Below, one piece after another: positions 1 to 5,433 of a stretch of DNA of 7,140 bases (positions are counted from its first letter, which is position 1; every line of letters begins with the position of its first letter). Under the pieces are notes generated by a model. That model was not told the DNA's origin. It worked only from the letters and a program-made list of their open reading frames with translations, and did not search any database. The stretch comes from Ruminococcaceae bacterium UBA1691 (lineage in GTDB: Bacteria; Bacillota; Clostridia; Oscillospirales; Acutalibacteraceae): contig DCJV01000048.1 of assembly GCA_002320555.1 (NCBI GenBank), forward strand, positions 1-7,140, read 5' to 3'. A program made the position numbers and the translations under genes.

Positions 1-342
1 GATATGCGCGCGGCAGCGGAAATCCTGAAGGGCCGCAAGGTTCACAAGGGCGTGCGCGCTATCGTGATTCCCGCCACCCAGGAGGTTTACCTGCAATGCA
101 TCAAGGAAGGCCTGGCCGAAATCTTCATTGAGGCCGGCGCAATCGTCAGCACGCCGACATGCGGGCCGTGCCTGGGCGGCTATATGGGCATCCTGGCCGC
201 AGGCGAGCGTGCCGTCTCCACGACCAACCGTAATTTTGTTGGCCGTATGGGCCATGTGGACAGCGAGGTCTATCTCGCCTCCCCCGCCGTTGCAGCGGCA
301 AGCGCCATCGCGGGCAGGATTGCTGATCCAGCCCAAATATAA
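1..342 (+). CDS. leuC: 3-isopropylmalate dehydratase large subunit, C-terminal part (gene cut by the left edge)
   Basis: This is the last 113 codons of LeuC; the reading frame is open to the first base of the window. LeuC with LeuD forms isopropylmalate isomerase, a cytoplasmic 4Fe-4S enzyme that converts 2-isopropylmalate to 3-isopropylmalate in leucine synthesis. Directly visible are the T-C-G-P-C-L-G-G motif, whose two cysteine codons at 160-162 and 169-171 would supply two of the three iron-sulfur ligands, and the conserved family end with S-T-T-N-R-N-F-V-G-R-M-G and Y-L-A-S-P-A-V-A-A-A-S-A-I. The third cluster cysteine and the N-terminal domains lie outside the window. The stop is TAA at 340-342 and leuD begins 30 bases later, so the two are almost certainly co-transcribed. 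The aconitase superfamily also contains homoaconitase-like and dimethylmalate-type paralogues, but the pairing with a LeuD-type small subunit and the close match of the end favour LeuC. Confidence 0.95.
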   Translation, partial: DMRAAAEILKGRKVHKGVRAIVIPATQEVYLQCIKEGLAEIFIEAGAIVSTPTCGPCLGGYMGILAAGERAVSTTNRNFVGRMGHVDSEVYLASPAVAAASAIAGRIADPAQI

Positions 343-372
343 CGCCTCATCAAAGAAAGGACGATCGTAGCA

Positions 373-858
373 ATGAAAGCACAGGGCTTTGTACATAAAT
401 ATGGCAGCAACGTCGATACGGATGTCATCATTCCGGCGCGCTATCTCAACACGGCCAACCATCAGGAGCTCGCGGCGCACTGCATGGAGGACATTGACAA
501 GGAATTTATTCATAAGGTAAAACAGGGCGACCTGATCGTGGCGGACAATAATTTTGGCTGCGGCTCCTCCCGCGAGCATGCGCCCATCGCCATCAAAACG
601 GCCGGTATCTCCTGCGTCATCGCCAAGAGCTTCGCCCGCATCTTTTACCGCAACGCCATCAATATCGGCCTGCCGATCCTCGAATGCCCCGAGGCGAGCG
701 ACGGCATCCGGGACGGCGACGAAGTCAGCGTAGATTTCAACACAGGCGTCATCACCAATCTGACCACTGGGGAACGCTATCAGGCCGAATCCTTCCCGCC
801 CTTTATCCAGAATATCATTGCAAAGGGCGGCTTACTCAACTCGATCGCCCAGAAATAA
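373..858 (+). CDS. leuD: 3-isopropylmalate dehydratase small subunit
   Basis: LeuD, 161 residues, is the swivelling small subunit that completes the active site of isopropylmalate isomerase with LeuC. Key features are N-V-D-T-D-V-I-I-P-A-R-Y-L at residues 13-25, followed by the substrate-facing loop Y-L-N-T (24-27), and the family signature G-C-G-S-S-R-E-H-A-P at 62-71. The length fits the short LeuD class common in Clostridia and archaea, not the roughly 200-residue enterobacterial form. The ATG at 373 is preceded by AAAGGA at 356-361, 11 bases away, which is a slightly long but acceptable spacing. The stop is TAA at 856-858. In many bacteria leuB follows leuD; here the next gene is an unrelated surface protein with its own promoter, so leuB must be elsewhere or upstream. 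No clear terminator follows. Substrate specificity within this superfamily depends on the 24-27 loop and cannot be proven from sequence alone. Confidence 0.95.
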   Translation: MKAQGFVHKYGSNVDTDVIIPARYLNTANHQELAAHCMEDIDKEFIHKVKQGDLIVADNNFGCGSSREHAPIAIKTAGISCVIAKSFARIFYRNAINIGLPILECPEASDGIRDGDEVSVDFNTGVITNLTTGERYQAESFPPFIQNIIAKGGLLNSIAQK

Positions 859-955
859 GCTGCCGCCTATCATCTCTGTGAACCGCTCCCGTCATGTGCG
901 GGACACTTGGCTATCCGCTTGAAAAAAGGGGATGGGTAGGAATCTTTTCCCTGCC

Positions 956-984
956 TTGACTTTGCTTCTCCAAGCGATTAAAAT
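956..984 (+). promoter_or_regulatory. Predicted sigma-A promoter for the surface-protein gene
   Basis: TTGACT at 956-961 (5 of 6 matches to TTGACA) and TAAAAT at 979-984 (5 of 6 to TATAAT) are separated by exactly 17 bases. Transcription would start near 990, giving a leader of about 55-60 bases before the ATG at 1049. The rest of the 859-1048 gap shows no gene, and no T-box or other leader structure that I can recognise. Confidence 0.7.
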
Positions 985-1034
985 GGATACCGTATCGATG
1001 GGAGTATTGTCGTAAACAGGCATGATGCGCCTGC

Positions 1035-1041
1035 AAAGGAG
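1035..1041 (+). promoter_or_regulatory. Ribosome binding site that fixes the start at 1049
   Basis: AAAGGAG lies 7 bases upstream of the ATG at 1049. Two in-frame ATG codons at 1022 and 1025 would place the ribosome binding site inside the coding region and would add nine residues before a normal K-T-K-K signal-peptide start. The 1049 start is therefore preferred. Confidence 0.8.
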
Positions 1042-1048
1042 TGTTCCG

Positions 1049-2809
1049 ATGAAAACGAAGAAAGTACTCAGCCTTCTGCTCGCCGCTGTTTTGGCCGCCG
1101 GCTGCCTAGCCGCCGGATGGATCGCATATGCCGGCAAGGTGGAGCAGCAGTTTGAGTCGACACCGGAAAGCAGCGCCTGGCTGCAGGGTCTGATGGTCAC
1201 TTATGATAAGGGAAACTATGCATTTGAGAGCGCTACGATGGTGCCGCAGACAAATTACAGGCACGATAAGAGCCTGAGCGAGTTTGAGAGTGATATCTCC
1301 TACTGGGTCAAGACTTATACGATGGATGAGGATATGCGGTATGAGCAATATATCCTTGCGCTGCGGTTTGCCAACGACGTTATGAGATATATGGGCGTCA
1401 CAGAGAATGCGACGCAGAAGGAAATGCGCGCTTGGCTGGTTGAGAACGGGATCGTCATGCCGCCGGAGGACGATGAAAACACAGATACCTATGTCACTCT
1501 GCTCTATGCCCTGATGAAAAACAAAATTTATAAACTAGATCCCTCGTTGGATAACATGGTGGTTCCGACCATCAAGCCCGGCACCCCGCTCGAGGAGGCG
1601 CTTGTGCAGTATCTGGCTGCTATGATGAAGGCGCAGGATGAATCCCTGGTGCTTCCGGAAGGGATGAAGACCATTCGTGAGGTTGTCCTTGTTGTGGCAA
1701 AATGGAATCTGTCACAGCCGAAATACGGCAGCATTCAGGTACCTGCCGATATGCCGGAGGAGAAGGTTTTGAAGCTGATGACCATCCGCACCCTGATCGT
1801 GGATATGAAATATCCGCTCTACAAGGATGGCGTGGTGACGGATATCAAAAATCCGGACGATATTTCCGATGAGGAGTTGGGCCTTGCTTACCTCTCCGCC
1901 ATGCTCAGCCAGCGTTACGAGCTGAAAAATGCTCCGATCCCCTATATTCCTGCGATGGATGCCACCTGGAATATGCAGGAGGCGCTTGCCAATAACGACG
2001 TGCCCCGCTTGGTTCTGCGTCAGATGGCCAAGGAAAAGGGCAGCGACAAGATTACCAAAAGCTATACCAAACAGCAGGCCTGGGAAGAGGTGATCAGCCT
2101 TGGTTACTTCCCGCTGGAGGATCAGTTTTATAGCGATATTTCTGATTATCATGTCAACCTGCCTTACAAAATCAGCGATGTCCGCGTACGCGCCACGGCG
2201 CTGAAAAACGGCGCAAAGATCACTGTTAACGGTAAGGAGATTAAGAGCGGCAGCGCCACGGAAATCCATTTTTCCATGATCGGCCAATCCGCAACGCTGA
2301 ATTATCAGGTGACAAATACGGTGGACGGAAAAACGGAATCCATGAAATACTCCGTGAAGATCGTCAACGGCAGCAAGGATCTGCCCGATGAAACCAGAAA
2401 GACCCTCTCGCCGATCAAGCGGCCCTCCTATAACATTCCCACCGGGAAGCTGGAATCTATGGTGACCCCGGATGGCGAACTCATTTATATTGATGAAAAC
2501 GGCGAAGAATACGCCCTGCCGCAGGGCGCGGAATACGTTACCGACGAAAGCGGCAATGTCATCGGCCTCAATGATGGCCTGGCCGTCCTCGATGATGACA
2601 GCACGGAGGGGACCACGGCGGACGTACCGGCCAATACCGGTGCAAGGAACAGCAAGGTGTGGAAGAAAGTGGTAAGCATTGTGCTTCCCATCTGCGCGGT
2701 TCTAATTGCCGTAGTGGTGATTATCATCTATAAAAAGAAGCCCGAGCTTCTCCATCCGGGCAAACGGTCAAAAGTGAAAAAGCCCAAAAAGCCGAAAAAC
2801 CGTTTTTAA
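1049..2809 (+). CDS. Uncharacterised surface protein: export signal, helical repeat region, cadherin-like beta-sandwich, C-terminal membrane anchor
   Basis: I do not recognise a named family for this 586-residue protein. Residues 2-5 are basic (K-T-K-K) and are followed by a hydrophobic stretch to about 28. This could be cut by signal peptidase I after A-Y-A (26-28), or lipidated at Cys19 (L-A-A-G-C, an acceptable lipobox), or remain as an anchor. Residues about 90-350 look mainly helical and contain a degenerate repeat: V-V-P-T-I-K (171-176) with E-E-A-L-V-Q-Y-L-A-A-M-M (182-193) recurs as V-V-T-D-I-K (262-267) with E-E-L-G-L-A-Y-L-S-A-M-L (275-286). Residues about 355-440 match the cadherin-like beta-sandwich pattern (D-Y-H-V-N-L-P-Y, then I-T-V-N-G-K-E-I-K-S-G-S-A, then a D-G-K-T-E-S-M-K-Y-S-V-K-I-V ending). 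An acidic linker leads to a membrane segment at 541-560 and a 26-residue cytoplasmic tail rich in Lys and Pro. The predicted topology is a large extracellular part with a basic inner tail. It is flanked by its own promoter and a terminator. Confidence 0.85.
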   Translation: MKTKKVLSLLLAAVLAAGCLAAGWIAYAGKVEQQFESTPESSAWLQGLMVTYDKGNYAFESATMVPQTNYRHDKSLSEFESDISYWVKTYTMDEDMRYEQYILALRFANDVMRYMGVTENATQKEMRAWLVENGIVMPPEDDENTDTYVTLLYALMKNKIYKLDPSLDNMVVPTIKPGTPLEEALVQYLAAMMKAQDESLVLPEGMKTIREVVLVVAKWNLSQPKYGSIQVPADMPEEKVLKLMTIRTLIVDMKYPLYKDGVVTDIKNPDDISDEELGLAYLSAMLSQRYELKNAPIPYIPAMDATWNMQEALANNDVPRLVLRQMAKEKGSDKITKSYTKQQAWEEVISLGYFPLEDQFYSDISDYHVNLPYKISDVRVRATALKNGAKITVNGKEIKSGSATEIHFSMIGQSATLNYQVTNTVDGKTESMKYSVKIVNGSKDLPDETRKTLSPIKRPSYNIPTGKLESMVTPDGELIYIDENGEEYALPQGAEYVTDESGNVIGLNDGLAVLDDDSTEGTTADVPANTGARNSKVWKKVVSIVLPICAVLIAVVVIIIYKKKPELLHPGKRSKVKKPKKPKNRF

Positions 2810-2824
2810 CCGGTAACCGATCAT

Positions 2825-2842
2825 AAGGGCGCGGGCGCCCTT
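2825..2842. repeat. Short GC-rich palindrome after the surface-protein gene
   Basis: AAGGGCGC and GCGCCCTT flank two bases, giving a 7-base-pair stem with a CGGG loop in RNA. It lies 16 bases after the TAA at 2807-2809 and just before the main terminator. It is followed by GAAAAA rather than a T-run, so it is not itself an intrinsic terminator on the + strand. It may protect or shape the mRNA end. Confidence 0.5.
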
Positions 2843-2843
2843 G

Positions 2844-2890
2844 AAAAACAAAATGCGAGCCACCCATTACGGCTCGCATTTTGTCTTTTT
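2844..2890 (+). terminator. Strong intrinsic terminator, probably bidirectional
   Basis: A perfect 14-base-pair stem is formed by ACAAAATGCGAGCC (2848-2861) and GGCTCGCATTTTGT (2871-2884), with a 9-base loop, followed by C and five T at 2886-2890. An A-run at 2844-2848 on the other side gives a T-run in the opposite direction. It closes the surface-protein unit and insulates the regulator operon from read-through. Confidence 0.9.
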
Positions 2891-2919
2891 CCGGCCGGTC
2901 TATATATGAATGCGCCTGG

Positions 2920-2951
2920 TAACAGCCCCTTTTCTTTTCTCAGGGCTGTTA
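2920..2951. repeat. Inverted repeat upstream of the regulator promoter
   Basis: TAACAGCCC (2920-2928) and GGGCTGTTA (2943-2951) form perfect 9-base arms around a 14-base, nearly all-pyrimidine spacer. The arms end four bases before the 16-base motif at 2956. No T-run follows on either strand, so a terminator is unlikely. An operator for a dimeric DNA-binding protein is possible, but the protein is unknown. Confidence 0.55.
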
Positions 2952-2955
2952 AAAA

Positions 2956-2997
2956 TTTAAAAAATATTCATCAAAGCCTTTCTTTTCGCGATATAAT
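2956..2997 (+). promoter_or_regulatory. Predicted promoter of the regulator-kinase operon, with putative activator box over the -35 region
   Basis: A perfect TATAAT lies at 2992-2997. No good -35 hexamer sits 17 bases upstream: 2969-2974 reads CATCAA. That position is instead overlapped by TTTAAAAAATATTCAT (2956-2971), which reads as TTTAAA-N5-TTCATC with an 11-base repeat period. A good -10 with a poor -35 overlapped by a direct repeat is the typical layout for activation by OmpR/PhoB-family regulators. The same 16-mer recurs before htrA. Autoregulation is an inference. Confidence 0.6.
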
Positions 2998-3053
2998 TGT
3001 GATAAAGTTTTTGATAGAAGTTTTATCCGTCCGCGCCCTGTGCGGCAGTGGAG

Positions 3054-3060
3054 AAGGAGG
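3054..3060 (+). promoter_or_regulatory. Ribosome binding site that fixes the regulator start at 3068
   Basis: AAGGAGG sits 7 bases before the ATG at 3068. It argues against an in-frame ATG at 2906, which would add 54 residues not found in this family and would run through the promoter. Confidence 0.9.
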
Positions 3061-3067
3061 ATTTGCA

Positions 3068-3757
3068 ATGAGCCTGGAAAAAATTTTGGTGGTCGACGAC
3101 GACCCTAATATCTGCGAGCTGCTGCGGCTATATTTGGAAAAAGAGGGCTATGCAGTGGAGATCGTCAACGACGGGATGTCTGCTGTGGAAACGTTTCAGT
3201 CCACACAGCCTGATCTGGTTCTGCTCGATATTATGCTGCCAAAGCTCGACGGCTGGCAGGTCTGCCGGGAGATCCGCCGTTTTTCGGACAAGCCCATCAT
3301 CATGCTCACGGCAAAGGGAGAAACCTTTGACAAGGTGCTCGGCCTGGAGCTTGGCGCAGACGACTATGTTGTAAAGCCCTTCGAGGCGAAGGAAGTTGTC
3401 GCGCGTGTCAAAGCGGTGCTGCGCCGTACGGCCAACAGCAGCTCCGAGCAGATCAAGGAGGTTCGCTACGACAAACTGGTCATCAACCTCACCAACTATG
3501 AGCTGCGCGTCAACGGCAAGCAGATCGACACACCGCCCAAGGAGCTCGAATTGATTTATCACCTTGCCAGCAATCCCAACCGCGTTTTCACCCGCGACCA
3601 GCTGCTCGACGAGGTCTGGGGCTTCGATTATTATGGCGATTCCCGCACCGTCGACGTTCATGTTAAACGGCTTCGCGAAAAGCTGGAGGGCGTCAGCGAC
3701 AAATGGGCGCTCAAAACGGTCTGGGGCGTCGGCTATAAATTTGAAACCAAGGAATGA
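3068..3757 (+). CDS. Response regulator, OmpR/PhoB family
   Basis: This 229-residue two-component response regulator has the normal family length. The receiver domain (about 4-120) carries the acidic cluster D10-D11-D12, the phosphorylation site D54 in L-L-D-I-M-L-P-K-L-D-G, the switch residues T81 and Y100, and K103 in V-K-P-F. All are the expected phosphotransfer residues. The C-terminal winged-helix domain (about 130-227) has the family pattern P-P-K-E-L-E-L-I-Y-H-L, F-T-R-D-Q-L-L-D-E-V-W-G, a recognition helix near S-R-T-V-D-V-H-V-K-R-L-R, and the closing W-G-V-G-Y-K-F. It should be phosphorylated by the kinase encoded 55 bases downstream and bind 11-base-spaced direct repeats. Candidate targets are the matching boxes at 2956-2971 and 5348-5363. 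Context with htrA suggests a CssR- or CiaR-like envelope-stress role. PhoP- or WalR-like roles cannot be excluded, so no symbol is given. Confidence 0.95.
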   Translation: MSLEKILVVDDDPNICELLRLYLEKEGYAVEIVNDGMSAVETFQSTQPDLVLLDIMLPKLDGWQVCREIRRFSDKPIIMLTAKGETFDKVLGLELGADDYVVKPFEAKEVVARVKAVLRRTANSSSEQIKEVRYDKLVINLTNYELRVNGKQIDTPPKELELIYHLASNPNRVFTRDQLLDEVWGFDYYGDSRTVDVHVKRLREKLEGVSDKWALKTVWGVGYKFETKE

Positions 3758-3812
3758 TGCGCCTTGCACAATCTCCCCGGCTTCGGGCTTATGAAAGCGA
3801 GGCTGACCTGAT

Positions 3813-5312
3813 TTGAAAAAACGGATCAAAAAAAAGCATCTCAATCTGTTTGCAAAATATTTTCTGGTTATCACGATGGTGATCTTCATCTGCTTTGCCG
3901 TGCTCGGCTGCTCTCTTCTGCTCTTTGTTTCCAACTACTGGCGCACTGAAAAAACAAATCTGCTCAAGGAAAACGCGCTCAAAGTGGCATCCACAACAGC
4001 CGATCTGCTCAGCTCCGGGATGCTGGACAAGGACGGCGAGGGTACTGTTGCCATCCTGTGCAACACACTGACGCTCGTCTCCTCCGCCATTGAGGCAGAT
4101 GTGTTCATCTGCAATCTCGACGGCTCTGTCATTCTATGTAAAGATCTTTTTGCGCCTGAAATGCAGGTTTTCAATGCAAGCGCCTGCAAAATTCACGACG
4201 GGATGCATTTCCCGGAGGAAGTTGTGCAGAAGACCATCCAAAAGGAATATATCCGGGCAGGTAAGCTCGACGGCGTTTACAGCGATTCTCATTTTATTAT
4301 CGGGGAACCGGTCAAGGTAAATGGGGAAACCGCGGCGCTGGTATTCGCCACGAAGCCCACGTCCTCCGGGCTTGGGCCATATCTGTGGAATATTTTCAAA
4401 ATGTTCCTGTTTTCCGCGCTAATGGCGCTGTTGCTTGCCTTTGTGGCAGTTTATGTCCTAACCTATAATCTCATCCGTCCCCTACGCGAGATGAACATAG
4501 CCACAAAGCGCTACGCACACGGAGACTTCTCCTATCGAGTGGATTCGCACGGCAATGGCGAATTGTCGGAGCTTGCCAATGCACTCAACTCCATGGCAAA
4601 AGCGCTGGCCGTTTTGGAGTCCTCTCGGCGCAGCTTTGTGGCCAACGTGTCCCACGAGTTGAAAACGCCGATAACGACCATCGGCGGCTTTATTGACGGC
4701 ATGCTCGACGGCACGATCCCGCCCAGTCAGCAAAAGCACTATCTGGAGATCGTCTCTGCGGAGGTAAAGCGTCTCTCCCGTCTCATCATGACCATGCTCA
4801 ATATGTCAAAAATCGAAGCTGGCGAACTCAAGCTCAAGCCGAGCAGATTTGATATTTCCGCGCAGCTGTTCCAGGTCTTCCTTCTCTTTGAGCAAAGCAT
4901 CGAACAAAAAAAGATCGAAATCGTCGGCCTTGAGGATATGAAGAGCGTAACCGTTGAGGCCGATCCCGATATGATCCATCAGGTTTTGTATAATCTGATT
5001 GATAATGCGGTAAAATTTACGCAGGAGAGCGGACAGATTACCACATCGATCCTGTCCGACTCGGAGAAAGTGATTGTCCGCATTCGGAATACCGGCGCGG
5101 GCATTTCCTCCGAAGAAATCGGCAAAATCTTCGAGCGCTTTTATAAGGTGGACAAATCTCGCAGCTTCGATGTCAAGGGCGCAGGCCTGGGTCTTTATAT
5201 CGTCAAGAGCATCATCGAAATGCACGGCGGGCAGATCACCGCAAAGAGCGAGGAAGGCAAATACACGGAATTTGTCTTCTGGCTTCCGCTGCAGTATGGA
5301 AAATTATTTTAA
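3813..5312 (+). CDS. Membrane sensor histidine kinase (HAMP, HisKA, HATPase), partner of the upstream regulator
   Basis: This is a 499-residue kinase. The start is TTG at 3813: an in-frame TGA at 3804-3806 excludes any upstream start, and the protein then begins with a basic M-K-K-R-I-K-K-K before membrane segment 1 (about 14-40). The nearest Shine-Dalgarno-like bases are GAGG at 3799-3802, so translation may be weak. An extracellular sensor of about 145 residues (44-190) has a PAS/Cache-like strand pattern (A-D-V-F-I-C-N-L-D-G-S-V-I-L) and four cysteines (83, 100, 109, 125). Membrane segment 2 is about 194-217, followed by a HAMP linker (about 218-270, with I-R-P-L). The phospho-acceptor is H281 in S-H-E-L-K-T-P. 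The ATPase domain has the N-box (N394, N398), an F-box (E-R-F-Y-K-V-D-K) and the G2 box G-A-G-L-G-L (456-461). The G1 box reads N-T-G-A-G-I (426-431), with Asn in place of the usual Asp. The signal sensed is unknown. Confidence 0.95.
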   Translation: MKKRIKKKHLNLFAKYFLVITMVIFICFAVLGCSLLLFVSNYWRTEKTNLLKENALKVASTTADLLSSGMLDKDGEGTVAILCNTLTLVSSAIEADVFICNLDGSVILCKDLFAPEMQVFNASACKIHDGMHFPEEVVQKTIQKEYIRAGKLDGVYSDSHFIIGEPVKVNGETAALVFATKPTSSGLGPYLWNIFKMFLFSALMALLLAFVAVYVLTYNLIRPLREMNIATKRYAHGDFSYRVDSHGNGELSELANALNSMAKALAVLESSRRSFVANVSHELKTPITTIGGFIDGMLDGTIPPSQQKHYLEIVSAEVKRLSRLIMTMLNMSKIEAGELKLKPSRFDISAQLFQVFLLFEQSIEQKKIEIVGLEDMKSVTVEADPDMIHQVLYNLIDNAVKFTQESGQITTSILSDSEKVIVRIRNTGAGISSEEIGKIFERFYKVDKSRSFDVKGAGLGLYIVKSIIEMHGGQITAKSEEGKYTEFVFWLPLQYGKLF

Positions 5313-5336
5313 CGAATCCCCTCAAATTAAAATTAT

Positions 5337-5398
5337 TTTCAATAATGTTTAAAAACTGTTCATACGTCCGTGACAAAATAGCGAAAGGTACCTTTTAT
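5337..5398 (+). promoter_or_regulatory. htrA: Predicted htrA promoter with putative response-regulator box
   Basis: GTGACA at 5370-5375 (5 of 6 to TTGACA) and TTTTAT at 5393-5398 (4 of 6) are 17 bases apart, so transcription would start near 5405. Immediately upstream, TTTCAA (5337-5342), TTTAAA (5348-5353) and TTCATA (5359-5364) lie in the same orientation, each separated by five bases. The last two are part of TTTAAAAACTGTTCAT (5348-5363), which shares 14 of 16 bases with the copy before the regulator gene. This supports a separate, regulated promoter for htrA, although read-through from the kinase gene is also possible because no terminator separates them. Confidence 0.55.
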
Positions 5399-5418
5399 GC
5401 TTGAAACAGCAGTCAAAC

Positions 5419-5425
5419 AAGGAGG
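5419..5425 (+). promoter_or_regulatory. htrA: Ribosome binding site that fixes the htrA start at 5434
   Basis: AAGGAGG is 8 bases before the ATG at 5434. A longer in-frame reading from TTG at 5401 would place this site within the coding region and lacks a ribosome binding site of its own. Confidence 0.9.
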
Positions 5426-5433
5426 CATTCACA

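Noticed and set aside
887..903. Small hairpin TCCCG-N7-CGGGA after leuD, considered as a leuCD terminator
   Set aside because: There are only five base pairs and no following T-run. It is too weak to call.
1712..2287. Minus-strand open frame (191 codons) opposite the surface protein
   Set aside because: Same reasoning: it is a shadow of the + strand gene, which has a promoter, ribosome binding site and terminator.
2906..3067. In-frame upstream extension of the response regulator from ATG 2906
   Set aside because: It lacks a ribosome binding site, crosses the TATAAT and the inverted repeat, and adds 54 residues unlike the family. ATG 3068 has AAGGAGG at ideal distance.
3776..3787. CCCG-GCTT-CGGG hairpin between regulator and kinase genes
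   Set aside because: A four-base-pair stem with no T-run is not a terminator. The two genes are treated as one operon.
3791..3811. Six-codon open frame (ATG to TGA) just before the kinase, considered as a leader peptide
   Set aside because: It has no ribosome binding site, and its length and composition are consistent with chance.
3128..3934. Long minus-strand open frame (268 codons) opposite the regulator and kinase start
   Set aside because: It is opposite an unambiguous coding region, has no domain I can recognise and no convincing start signal. It is a by-product of the codon usage of the real genes.
5332..5346. ATTATT-TTC-AATAAT palindrome before htrA, considered as an iron-regulator (Fur-type) site
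   Set aside because: It lacks the characteristic GATAAT core arrangement and lies in AT-rich DNA where such palindromes arise by chance. The 11-base direct repeats explain the region better.
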